This document shows, one piece after another, positions 9,912 through 17,594 of a stretch of 64,000 nucleotides of DNA. The position numbers were made by a program, and so were the translations under genes. This stretch comes from Candidatus Gastranaerophilales bacterium (GTDB taxonomy: Bacteria > Cyanobacteriota > Vampirovibrionia > Gastranaerophilales > Gastranaerophilaceae), in contig JAFYOU010000002.1 of NCBI GenBank assembly GCA_017560095.1, positions 91,958-155,957 on the forward strand, written 5' to 3'. Position 1 is the stretch's first letter. Each line of letters opens with the position of its first letter. Under the pieces are notes generated by a model. That model had not been told where the DNA came from and did no database searches. It was given only the letters and a program-made list of their open reading frames with translations.

Positions 9912-11489
9912 CTATATAGTTTGTTCTGCTAAGCCATAACCATAGGCTACTTGTAAAACTTGCATTACATCATCATAACCATATTCATTAATTACCGTTT
10001 GAATGTTTTGATTTTCTTGCAATGCTGTGAATATTTTTTTACCATCACCCCATAAATTACCTGCAACATCTTTAAGCTTAATATTTTTTATATTTTTAAA
10101 TGCACTTGCAGCTTCATCTGGTTTTAAGGTTGTTTTTAAATATTCATATGTCTTCGTTCCTTTTACATTATTTGTTAATTTACCAAAAGATGTCTTAGAT
10201 TTTGTCGCATCAAGAGCTTTCGTTGCATCATCAAGAGCTTTCGTTGCATCATCAAATGCCATTTGCTCTGCCTTTGTATAGTTGCCTTCATAACCGCCTT
10301 TTTTAACTTCTCTTGTTGCTTTATTTAAAGCTTTTTTTGCTGTATTAAAAGCTTTTTTTGCTGTATTAAAATCTTTTTTTGCTGTATTAAAATCTTTTTT
10401 TACTGTTTTGTAATTTTGTCCAGCTTGAGCCATATCATCTAATCTCGCTATTACATCTGCAGCATCATCAGACACCATTGTATCCCTGATTTCAAATTCT
10501 TTAATTATACGCATTTCGTCATCAGTTAACGCCCCAGTTTTATCAATTTTATTATATTTTCTTTGTGCATTTTTATATTCTACAACTTCTTTTGCAGTTG
10601 TATAGGTTTTTGAAGTTTTTGCCCACAATGCCTTACCATTATTCTTGGTTGAAGACATTGCGTCTTTTCCAAAAGCTTTTGCAGTTTCTGTTAATTTTTT
10701 AGTACCTGTTAAGCTATCATCCACATTAGACAATGCGCTTGCATTTTTCATTTTTCCTGTGCTTTTGATAACTTCTGCTGCTTTAGCTGCATCGGTCACA
10801 TCATCCAATGCCGCTGCAACTTCATCTACATTATCTAAACCTTTTAACATTCCTGTTGTAATATCATCTCCATTTTTTAAGGCCTTTGACGCAACCTTTG
10901 CAACATCATCAATTGCCGCAGTAGATGCCCCTTTCATTGCACCAACAGAAGCTTTTGCACCAAGTGCACAACCAACAACGGTTGATGTGCCTTCACCGAT
11001 ATTTTCCCAAGCTGCTTTAGCTTCAGCATCCGTCGTTGCGTTTGCTTGAGCTTTAAAACCTTTAATTACCTGACTTCCGCCTGCAATAGCCCCAATTCCA
11101 CATGCTACAGCACCTACTGCAGGGAATGCAATACATGCAGCCGCAATACCAACAGATAATAATGTTTTACCTAAAGAGAATTTACCTTCTTTATTTGTAA
11201 ACATACCTTTAATGCCATTAATTGCGCCTTTAATAATACCTTCGCCAGCATTTAATAAAGCTGAACCAATGCCAATTTTACCATCATTTTGTCCATCAGT
11301 ACATGTGTTTTTGCCCAATCCGGCATCAGAAATGCCACTTGCATAAACTCCATTAGCAGATGCACTTGAAGATGCACTTGAAGACGAGCTTGAAGATGCA
11401 GTGGTATGTACCCTCGTTGGATTGCCATACTTTGCCTGATACCCATATAAAAAGTCATCATGGGCAATAGCATAATTTCCGTAAGTCAT
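9912..11489 (-). CDS. Unknown Ala/Lys-rich protein with glycine-rich hydrophobic segment and tandem heptad repeats
   Basis: I do not recognise a family for this 525-residue protein. Visible order: an N-terminal MTYGNYAIAHDDFLYGYQAK segment; a Ser/Ala run (residues about 30-48); a glycine/alanine-rich hydrophobic stretch near residues 108-145 (SVGIAAACIAFPAVGAVACG) that could insert in a membrane; alternating Ala-rich helices; and a tandem heptad block near residues 360-388 (units such as FNTAKKD). There is no Sec signal peptide. The start is fixed by AGGGGG before the ATG. The hydrophobic glycine-rich segment plus coiled coil recalls secreted pore-forming or effector proteins, but that is speculation. 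It is transcribed towards flgE. Confidence 0.75.
   Translation of the reverse strand: MTYGNYAIAHDDFLYGYQAKYGNPTRVHTTASSSSSSSASSSASANGVYASGISDAGLGKNTCTDGQNDGKIGIGSALLNAGEGIIKGAINGIKGMFTNKEGKFSLGKTLLSVGIAAACIAFPAVGAVACGIGAIAGGSQVIKGFKAQANATTDAEAKAAWENIGEGTSTVVGCALGAKASVGAMKGASTAAIDDVAKVASKALKNGDDITTGMLKGLDNVDEVAAALDDVTDAAKAAEVIKSTGKMKNASALSNVDDSLTGTKKLTETAKAFGKDAMSSTKNNGKALWAKTSKTYTTAKEVVEYKNAQRKYNKIDKTGALTDDEMRIIKEFEIRDTMVSDDAADVIARLDDMAQAGQNYKTVKKDFNTAKKDFNTAKKAFNTAKKALNKATREVKKGGYEGNYTKAEQMAFDDATKALDDATKALDATKSKTSFGKLTNNVKGTKTYEYLKTTLKPDEAASAFKNIKNIKLKDVAGNLWGDGKKIFTALQENQNIQTVINEYGYDDVMQVLQVAYGYGLAEQTI
10210..10251 (-). repeat. Two exact 21-bp tandem repeats inside the 525-residue gene
   Basis: The 21-base unit at 10210-10230 is repeated exactly at 10231-10251 and encodes a seven-residue unit (ATKALDD). 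The unit length is three turns of codons equal to one coiled-coil heptad. Confidence 0.85.
10327..10410 (-). repeat. Four 21-bp tandem repeats inside the 525-residue gene
   Basis: Units at 10327, 10348, 10369 and 10390 are nearly identical over 21 bases; the first two are exact copies. Each encodes one heptad of the FNTAKK(D/A) type, so copy number change would lengthen the coiled coil without a frameshift. Confidence 0.85.
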
Positions 11490-11660
11490 TAAACCCCCTT
11501 GTTAAAAAATATAATCCCCTATACCCATGAAAAGTTTTTTTCTAGAAAAAAATTGCCTATTAAAAAATAAATATTAATTTTTGTAAACTTGAATTAACCA
11601 AGAAATCTAATAGCTTATTCTAGAAATTCATTTATACTCAACATTAAAAAAGGAGATTTT

Positions 11661-11802
11661 ATGAAAGACTATTTATGTGTAATTTGCGGTTATATATATC
11701 ATCCCGAGGAAAATAAAAACATATCTTTTGATGAGCTTCCATCTGATTGGGTTTGCCCAATATGCCACGCCGGAAAAGAAGAATTTAAAGAATTGGATTA
11801 AA
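11661..11802 (+). pseudogene. Rubredoxin gene broken by a one-base insertion before the second Cys pair
   Basis: Rubredoxin is a small electron carrier with one iron held by two C-x-x-C pairs. The ATG at 11661, with AGGAG upstream, starts MKDYLCVICGYIYHPEE, and the frame runs to DWVCP. It then continues NMPRRKRRI and stops at 11787-11789. Dropping one A around 11758-11762 restores CPICHAGKEEFKELD, the canonical second half, to a stop at 11800-11802. So the sequence as given lacks the second cysteine pair in frame. Either the gene is a recent pseudogene or the base is an assembly error. The intact protein would be 46 residues. Confidence 0.8.
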
Positions 11803-11861
11803 AATAAAAAAATCAAAAAGACTTTTAAAAAAATATTTTTTTGAGATAATATTCTTTGCTT

Positions 11862-12503
11862 ATGAATATGAAAGCTGAAATTAATCCATATAGCATTTTT
11901 AAATCATATAATATGCCCTCACAGGAAACAGTTAATGATAAGAAAAAAAGCCATTTACGCCAGATAGTTCCATATGTTGGTTCAGCTGTCGGCGTTGGGG
12001 CTGCTATTTTGGCAAATAAAAAAATGCCAAAAACAAAATATAAAACAATCAATGATGTGACTGAAATGCTTTTGATGGCAGGCGGAGCAAATATTGGAGG
12101 AGTTTTAGCTGGTTCTGTTGGAGCTGATAAAAATAGTCAAAAGAAAAAATGGAAAGAAGCAGGCTTTCAGGTTATGAATATCTCTATTCCAATGCTTATG
12201 GTGAGTGCTGCACTTGAAATTTGCAAAAATATTAAATTTTTAAATAATGTTCCAACAAAAATTATTGCTTCAATTGCAGGCATGACATCTGGTGCAATGC
12301 TTGCAACAAAAATCACAAATGCCACTCGTAAAGAAGGTGAGCCTTATCGAAAATATACAATTAAAGATTCAATAGCCAATTTTGACGATATTGTTGCTAC
12401 AATCAAAATAGGCTTTGAAAGAATTTTAGAATATATTCCTGTTGATAAAATTTTACCGTTCATTTATATATATTCTGGTGGCAGGGCTGGAAATAAAGAA
12501 TAA
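11862..12503 (+). CDS. Unknown membrane-associated protein with glycine-rich hydrophobic segments
   Basis: A 213-residue protein of no recognised family. Hydrophobic segments lie near residues 34-50 (QIVPYVGSAVGVGAAIL), 65-85, 105-125 and 135-150 (IASIAGMTSGAMLATK), separated by Lys-rich loops, so it is probably a small integral membrane protein. The ATG at 11862 or 11868 is preferred over the upstream TTG at 11856, because a GATAAT -10 sits at 11845-11850. A transcript from there would begin close to 11862. It lies between the broken rubredoxin and the glucanotransferase-like gene. Confidence 0.7.
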   Translation: MNMKAEINPYSIFKSYNMPSQETVNDKKKSHLRQIVPYVGSAVGVGAAILANKKMPKTKYKTINDVTEMLLMAGGANIGGVLAGSVGADKNSQKKKWKEAGFQVMNISIPMLMVSAALEICKNIKFLNNVPTKIIASIAGMTSGAMLATKITNATRKEGEPYRKYTIKDSIANFDDIVATIKIGFERILEYIPVDKILPFIYIYSGGRAGNKE

Positions 12504-12579
12504 TTAATATTTCTTTATATTGAGGCAAATTTCACAATTCATTCGTTTTGTTATAATGCTAGTGTTTTGTAGGTGATAA

Positions 12580-14577
12580 ATGAATATTAACTCAATTGGT
12601 ATGAAAAAATTTTCTCCGACTTTCGGAGATGCCTTGTCAACCAAGCAAGAACGAAGATATCTTCAATTGCAAAAAGAAGCAAGGCGTCTTCAAGGACATG
12701 AAGATGGCATAAGAATAGTTAAGCTATACACTCCTTCTATTCCATCAAACGAAAAACAAGATACAGGAATTGGAAAACCATCATCTAGCGAAGCAATTAG
12801 AATGTACGAATTAGCTCAAATATATGGCGGTGCTACAGCAATTAAATTTATGCCAATGGGACAATTAACAGATAAGCAAGGTTATCAAAATGGTTATCCA
12901 GGAGCATATCAAAGAAGCGCCTTATCAATTGGTGAAGATATAATTGATTTGTTTCAATTAGCAAGTGAAAAATATGGACATATTTTACCACAATCCGAAG
13001 CAGAACAATTTGCTCAAGAACACAACAAAACAAGCAAAAACCAAAACATTGCAGATTTTAAAACAACTTTAGGCTGGAGAAATCAAGAAGATTATCCAGT
13101 TAATAAGCCTTTAAGAATTGCATTTGATAATTTTAAAAATTGCGAAACTCCTAATCCTGAATTGCAAAAGTTAAGAACTGAATTTGAAGCATTTAAAAAC
13201 CAAAAAGAACCCGTTGATTACGATGATATTTATACAAGGTTAGCACTTTTTCCATATATTAAAAGCTGGACAACAGCTAAAACAGATTTCTTTGCAGGCT
13301 TTGATTCTGACGAAAGAATCAGAGAACAAAAAATGCCAGAGTACAATGCATTAAAAGAAAAATATAAAGATGAAATTGAATTTTTCAAATTTAAACAATT
13401 CTTAGCACATAAAGCTTTATCTGATGCAAAAAATGAAGTGAATAAACTTGGTATGGATTTAGCAGGAGATTGCGCAATTGCTTTTTCATGGGCTGAAGAA
13501 CAAGTTTTCCCTGACGCATTTTTGAAAGACAAATGGGGAAGAGCAGCAGAAATTGGCTGGGGAATTCATACTCTTAATTATTACGATTTAATTAATAAGC
13601 AAAATAGCCCGGCTCATAAATTATTTAGGGCAAAATTAGCTCATCATTTAACACATTATGATTCTATTCGCTTCGATGTGGGTTGGGCATATATGAATCC
13701 AAGCTTTCATTTTGGCGATAACCAAATGATAAAATTTGACGCAGGAACCAAGATTACAGATTTTATCGAAAAAACAGCAAGGGAAATTAAAGGAGAAGAT
13801 TTTGATCAAAGAAAACTAATGTACGAGTGCGATGCAGATGGCTCAGATTTTAATCTTTGGACAAATGGAGACAAACTTCGCAAAGTTAAAGGTCTTGCAA
13901 TTTTATCAACAGAAGAAGAAAAAAACGATGATGCCAATATTGGTTGGGGAAGCTTACCATTTTTCAAATATAACATTGGCTTAGACGATGACGATTTTAT
14001 AATTGGAACAAATAATCATGATAAAGAAGGTGTTTTAAGATGTGCAAAAGATAACGACAAATCTAATAAACACGTTGGAGCACTTTTAAGAACCTTTAGT
14101 CGTCGAGCGCAAGATGGACACAGTGAAGGTTGGAAATTATTTAAAGATGATGATGACCACAATGAACATATAAGAAAATATACAAGAGGAAGGTTTGCTG
14201 AAATTGATTTAGCTAAACATTCTTTTATCATGTTTACTGATTTATTTGGAAGAATGGAAAAAATAGATTATCATGGCAATGATCCAGAACATGATTATAA
14301 AACAAGATTAGAACGCATTTACGAAGAAAATTATCATAGAGCCATTCAAGATAATGTAGGATATAATGCTGCAGATGTTAAAACTTTTGCAATGAGGATG
14401 TTCAATGTTAGCGAAGAAGCTAGACCAGTTTATGAAGCATTACAAAAATATAGCGCTTATTTAAAACATAAAGGCGGAATTTATACAAGAGAACAAGCCG
14501 ATAATTCATCTCGTGCAAACTTAGATATTGAAAAAATGTCATTAGAAGAAATAAAAAAATTGGACTACATTTCTTAA
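12580..14577 (+). CDS. Divergent 4-alpha-glucanotransferase-like protein (GH77 type)
   Basis: A 665-residue protein whose motif series matches the GH77 (MalQ/amylomaltase) barrel in order: MDLAGDCAIAFSWAEEQVFP near residue 293 (family: GDLPIYV...), WGIHTLNYYDL near 330, SIRFDVGWAYMNP near 365 with the nucleophile Asp, LMYECDAD near 412 with the acid/base Glu, and GTNNHDKEG near 475 with the third catalytic Asp. All three catalytic carboxylates appear kept, although the surrounding motifs are unusual. It likely remodels alpha-1,4 glucans, in line with glgC elsewhere in the window. The ATG at 12580 has AGGTGA upstream, and a TATAAT lies at 12552-12557. It could be a specialised relative rather than true MalQ. 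Confidence 0.72.
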   Translation: MNINSIGMKKFSPTFGDALSTKQERRYLQLQKEARRLQGHEDGIRIVKLYTPSIPSNEKQDTGIGKPSSSEAIRMYELAQIYGGATAIKFMPMGQLTDKQGYQNGYPGAYQRSALSIGEDIIDLFQLASEKYGHILPQSEAEQFAQEHNKTSKNQNIADFKTTLGWRNQEDYPVNKPLRIAFDNFKNCETPNPELQKLRTEFEAFKNQKEPVDYDDIYTRLALFPYIKSWTTAKTDFFAGFDSDERIREQKMPEYNALKEKYKDEIEFFKFKQFLAHKALSDAKNEVNKLGMDLAGDCAIAFSWAEEQVFPDAFLKDKWGRAAEIGWGIHTLNYYDLINKQNSPAHKLFRAKLAHHLTHYDSIRFDVGWAYMNPSFHFGDNQMIKFDAGTKITDFIEKTAREIKGEDFDQRKLMYECDADGSDFNLWTNGDKLRKVKGLAILSTEEEKNDDANIGWGSLPFFKYNIGLDDDDFIIGTNNHDKEGVLRCAKDNDKSNKHVGALLRTFSRRAQDGHSEGWKLFKDDDDHNEHIRKYTRGRFAEIDLAKHSFIMFTDLFGRMEKIDYHGNDPEHDYKTRLERIYEENYHRAIQDNVGYNAADVKTFAMRMFNVSEEARPVYEALQKYSAYLKHKGGIYTREQADNSSRANLDIEKMSLEEIKKLDYIS

Positions 14578-14597
14578 AATGCTAAAATAAGTTCAAA

Positions 14598-14951
14598 ATG
14601 AACAAAAAAAATATAAAATCGGATGGACTAAGAATACGTTTTTCAAAAAAAATTAAACGTAGTATTTTACTTGAAATTGCAAAAGGAGAAAATCCTAAAA
14701 ATGCATTTTTAAAATATGTTTTCAATTCCTTAGAAGAAATTACAAAAGATAAAAAATATTCACACAAACTCTTATATAAATGGAAACAAGAACTATATAA
14801 AAACAAAGAAATTCTCAGTCTTTTAAACCATAATATTGATTTTGACACCATAGAAGAGGAAATTAATAGCATTGGTGATGACAAAGAAAATGACTTTATC
14901 TTAGATGAAGCAATCGAAGAATTGAAAGAAAATTTCCTAAAAATAATATAA
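14598..14951 (+). CDS. Unknown 117-residue basic/acidic helical protein
   Basis: Not recognised. The first 75 residues are basic and helical (RFSKKIKRSILLEIAKGENP, then KLLYKWKQELYKNK), resembling a DNA-binding helix-turn-helix of the transposase-N type. The last 30 are acidic. No signal peptide or membrane segment is seen. It starts 20 bases after the glucanotransferase-like gene, without a clear ribosome binding site. TAAAAT nine bases before the ATG might be a -10. Confidence 0.6.
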   Translation: MNKKNIKSDGLRIRFSKKIKRSILLEIAKGENPKNAFLKYVFNSLEEITKDKKYSHKLLYKWKQELYKNKEILSLLNHNIDFDTIEEEINSIGDDKENDFILDEAIEELKENFLKII

Positions 14952-15077
14952 AAGTATTATTAACACTTAATATTAACTTATTTTAAGATAATTTAAAAAA
15001 TGAGTTTGACAAAAATATTTTTTTTTGGTTTTATAGTAATACAGAGTCGGTCGAGGCAAAGTAGAAGGAGTTGCAAA

Positions 15078-15677
15078 ATGCAAGAAAACGAACTACCAAA
15101 AAATATGGGTAAAAAAATAGTTGATGCACTAAAGCAACAAGACTTTGACGCGACAGACGAATTGAACAATGAAACCAGTATAGAAGAATTTGTTGATTCA
15201 GAAGATATTTCTTTGGACTCATTAGAAGATGTTTCTGAAAATGATGCATTCGATTTCGGAAACAATTCTAAAGAATACACTCCTGTTTTTTCAGTGAACG
15301 AAGAAGAAATTATGTCAAATCCTGAAATGAAATTATCAATTGAAAATGATGAAGACATTGAAGAATTTGAAATGCCAAACAATATTAATGTTTTAAAAAG
15401 ATTAATTTCTCAACTTCCAACAGGTGTTCCAAGACAAACAGGTGCTCAAATTATTCGTCAAACAATTGAAGCGCTTGGCATCCCAATGAAAACAGTTCTT
15501 CAAGATGCACAAAGAGTTAGAGATTGCTTGAATAGTTCAATTAAAGATTGCAACTACACAATCCAAGAATATAAGAGCAATATCAGAACTCTAGAAAAAC
15601 AAGCAGCAAGTTATCAAAAACAATTAAATAAATTGAATGATATCATTGGTTTGTTTGTTTTCTCGGAAAAGAAATAA
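15078..15677 (+). CDS. Unknown acidic protein with C-terminal coiled coil
   Basis: A 199-residue protein. An acidic, Ser-rich N-terminal half (residues 1-100) is followed by a conserved-looking segment, LKRLISQLPTGVPRQTGAQI, and a C-terminal coiled coil (SIKDCNYTIQEYKSNIRTLE onward). The end is hydrophobic (IIGLFVFSEKK). The longer reading from 15000 is rejected: that stretch contains TTGACA at 15006 and TATAGT at 15032, a promoter, and AGAAGGAG sits just before the ATG at 15078. The architecture suggests a cell-envelope or division-associated scaffold, but this is a guess. tRNA-Glu follows. Confidence 0.75.
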   Translation: MQENELPKNMGKKIVDALKQQDFDATDELNNETSIEEFVDSEDISLDSLEDVSENDAFDFGNNSKEYTPVFSVNEEEIMSNPEMKLSIENDEDIEEFEMPNNINVLKRLISQLPTGVPRQTGAQIIRQTIEALGIPMKTVLQDAQRVRDCLNSSIKDCNYTIQEYKSNIRTLEKQAASYQKQLNKLNDIIGLFVFSEKK

Positions 15678-15682
15678 GTTGC

Positions 15683-15758
15683 GCCCCCATCGTCTAGAGG
15701 CCTAGGACAACACCCTTTCACGGTGTAGACAGGGATTCGAATTCCCTTGGGGGTACCA
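15683..15758 (+). tRNA. tRNA-Glu (anticodon TTC)
   Basis: The acceptor stem GCCCCCA pairs with TGGGGGT, and CCA is encoded at 15756-15758. The anticodon arm is ACACC-CTTTCAC-GGTGT with TTC in the loop. The T arm, AGGGATTCGAATTCCCT, carries the TTCGAAT loop. The last nine bases (from 15750) belong to the 25-bp core repeated at 25072, so this gene is the attachment site of the neighbouring element. It is intact in the integrated state. Confidence 0.95.
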
Positions 15759-17232
15759 TATAAAATATAGGAGCCATTAAGGCTCCTTTTTTAATGTCAA
15801 ACCAAGGGTTTGAACCAGTTCGAAAACCAGTTTCTTCATATATTAAACCGCTTGGAAAAATTAGCTTTTGTAATTTTTGTTTTGTTTCTAAATCATTGTC
15901 TAACCATAAGTTTTCAAGATTTTCTAACGAGTTCAAAACATAATCTAAACAAGAATTAAAATTAGCTTTTGGCGTTTTAAGTTCATTAAGTGTTATACTA
16001 ATTTCATTTTCTTCTTTTTTAATTGAATCAAGTTTGGATTGATATATAGTATCATCAATTTTACCTTGAATGTATAAATCAACTAGTTTATCTTTTGTTG
16101 ATTTTAATTCAGTTAATTTTTTACTTAAATCATTGTGATTTTTATTGAATTCTTTACTCATAGAGCTATATTGTTCTTTTAAAGACTTTTTAACTGTTTC
16201 AATACACTCTTTATTTGGTTTTACTGTGCTTAAAAACTCTATAAACATCTTTTCAAGCGTATTCTTAGGAATTCTTACTTTTGTTTTACAGCTAGAATTA
16301 TAACAATGATAGTAAGCATATTTTTTATTTTTACTACCAGTTGATTTGCTTGCAGTTAGTGGAGTGCCACAAAACGGGCACAACACAAACTGTCTTAATG
16401 GAAATTCTGCACTATTTATTCGATTAGTTAAAGCTTGAAATCTATTACCACCAAGCATAGATTGAACTTTTGCAAATAATTCATCTGATACTATTGCTTC
16501 AAATTTTCCTTTAACCACTTCTTTATGCAATGAAGGGCAATACATTTTTCCGCAATATACCAAGTTTTTAAGCATTGAATATAAACTAACAGTTGGTATT
16601 TCATAGTTATAATGCTTTTTAATGTATTTATTGATACAAGAGTGTTTATATAAGCCACTAGCATATAATTCAAAGATTTTTCTAACCATAGGCGCTTTTT
16701 CTTCATCTATTAGTAATTCACCATCTATTAATTTATAGCCCAATGGTGCACGCCATAGCCATTTACCTTCTATTAAAGCTTGTTTCATGCCTGCTATTAC
16801 ACGCTCTGATTTTTGGTCATTTTCAAATTGTGAAAAAGCTTGTAACATATTTCTTGTTAGTTTACCAACTGCATCATTTTGGTTATTTTCTGTAGCTGAT
16901 AGAATATCTATATCTAACTTGCCTAAAAAAGCACTTAGTGCATAATGGTCATTCATATTTCTAGATAATCTATCTAGCTTCCATACAATAATATAATCTA
17001 TATTTTTCTTGTTTTGTGCACAGTATTCCAACATATTTTTTAACTCTGTTCTATCAACTGTTTTTGCACTTTCACCTTTTTCTACAAAAATCTTTGAAAC
17101 ACTACATCCTTGTTTAAGCGCAAATTCTTTACATTCTTCCTCTTGTCTTGCAAGACTAAACCCGCATTCTGCTTGTTCAACTGATGATACACGTGTATAA
17201 ATTACAGCGTTTTTAATTGTTTTATTATTCAT
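15718..17232 (-). CDS. Large serine recombinase (element integrase); C-terminus read from the host tRNA strand
   Basis: Catalyses site-specific integration and excision. The resolvase domain (residues 1-150) carries YTRVSS with the nucleophile serine and VWKLDRLSRN. Next come a recombinase domain (LGYKLIDGELLIDEEKAPMV), a zinc ribbon (CPFCGTPL, then CYNSSCKTK) and a coiled coil near residues 370-440. ATG at 17232, with AAAGGAAAG upstream. In this chromosome the frame crosses the attachment core and ends PREFESLSTP, which is simply antisense tRNA-Glu, and stops at 15718. If the two core copies are joined, the frame continues instead into SLNTFELIF...KEIEK. The upstream 38-residue gene is coupled to it. 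Confidence 0.93.
   Translation of the reverse strand: MNNKTIKNAVIYTRVSSVEQAECGFSLARQEEECKEFALKQGCSVSKIFVEKGESAKTVDRTELKNMLEYCAQNKKNIDYIIVWKLDRLSRNMNDHYALSAFLGKLDIDILSATENNQNDAVGKLTRNMLQAFSQFENDQKSERVIAGMKQALIEGKWLWRAPLGYKLIDGELLIDEEKAPMVRKIFELYASGLYKHSCINKYIKKHYNYEIPTVSLYSMLKNLVYCGKMYCPSLHKEVVKGKFEAIVSDELFAKVQSMLGGNRFQALTNRINSAEFPLRQFVLCPFCGTPLTASKSTGSKNKKYAYYHCYNSSCKTKVRIPKNTLEKMFIEFLSTVKPNKECIETVKKSLKEQYSSMSKEFNKNHNDLSKKLTELKSTKDKLVDLYIQGKIDDTIYQSKLDSIKKEENEISITLNELKTPKANFNSCLDYVLNSLENLENLWLDNDLETKQKLQKLIFPSGLIYEETGFRTGSNPWFDIKKGALMAPIFYMVPPREFESLSTP
15750..15774 (+). repeat. attL: 25-bp core repeat at the 3' end of tRNA-Glu
   Basis: Exact match to 25072-25096. The core begins GGGGTACCATATAAAA and ends ATAGGAGC. 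It covers the last nine tRNA bases (including CCA), the spacer, and the left arm of the tRNA terminator. Confidence 0.9.
15769..15792 (+). terminator. tRNA-Glu terminator, right arm supplied by the element
   Basis: AGGAGCC pairs with GGCTCCT around ATTAA, followed by a T run. The left arm lies mostly in the att core and the right arm comes from the element. The same DNA, read on the minus strand, encodes codons of the recombinase C-terminus. Confidence 0.85.
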
Positions 17233-17234
17233 AA

Positions 17235-17351
17235 TTACTTTCCTTTCATTAAATACGTCTCTATTAACAATGCTGTGATACCCTTTAATAAATCATCTTG
17301 TATATCGGTATCATCTATGTACAGTTTATTTATAAACTTGTTGTTAGACAT
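17235..17351 (-). CDS. Small 38-residue protein translationally coupled to the recombinase
   Basis: Reads MSNNKFINKLYIDDTDIQ and ends ...LIETYLMKGK. Its TAA lies two bases before the recombinase ATG, and its last codons contain the recombinase ribosome binding site (AAAGGAAAG). It has its own GGCGGG upstream of the ATG. The tight spacing suggests translational coupling. The function is unknown; a recombination directionality factor or leader peptide is possible but unproven. Confidence 0.65.
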   Translation of the reverse strand: MSNNKFINKLYIDDTDIQDDLLKGITALLIETYLMKGK

Positions 17352-17370
17352 TTTACCCGCCTTTCATTTT

Positions 17371-17392
17371 GGGTACTATAATTCATGTACCC
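17371..17392. promoter_or_regulatory. Inverted repeat GGGTAC-N10-GTACCC overlapping a -10, likely operator
   Basis: Perfect 6-bp arms around ATTATA (TATAAT on the plus strand, TATAGT on the minus strand), about 20 bases upstream of the 38-residue gene. The position is that of an autoregulatory operator for the recombinase operon. The binding protein is not identified. Confidence 0.5.
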
Positions 17393-17594
17393 GATATTAC
17401 ATACACTTGTCAAGGATTTTTATTTATATGAAGTAGTACACTACAGATGTATAAATATTTTTTTAAATCCTTTTTACACCATCCTTTATACTGATTAAAG
17501 ATTTTGCTTTATACTGCAAAGGTATATTACAAATTTTTTACCAACAAATTAAAGCGCAAATTTGCACCATAAATCAGTATAACTATTTAGTATA
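17393..17594. other. Intergenic region with short inverted repeats, no gene seen
   Basis: No open frame is supported here. It holds TTGACA on the minus strand (17407-17412), the near-palindrome GTAGTACACTAC, GCAAATTTGC, and oppositely oriented TATACTGAT and ATCAGTATA copies near 17510 and 17573. These could be recombinase-accessory or regulator sites. Confidence 0.35.

Noticed and set aside
10027-11049. Plus-strand frames opposite the 525-residue gene
   Set aside because: They are low-complexity shadows of an Ala/Lys-rich gene on the other strand, with no promoter or ribosome binding site.
15000-15077. N-terminal extension MSLTKIFFFGFIVIQSRSR of the coiled-coil protein
   Set aside because: It overlaps TTGACA and TATAGT promoter elements, and AGAAGGAG lies just before the ATG at 15078.
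15718-15758. The PREFESLSTP tail of the recombinase as a conserved domain
   Set aside because: It is antisense of tRNA-Glu; such tails are a known false signal at tRNA attachment sites.
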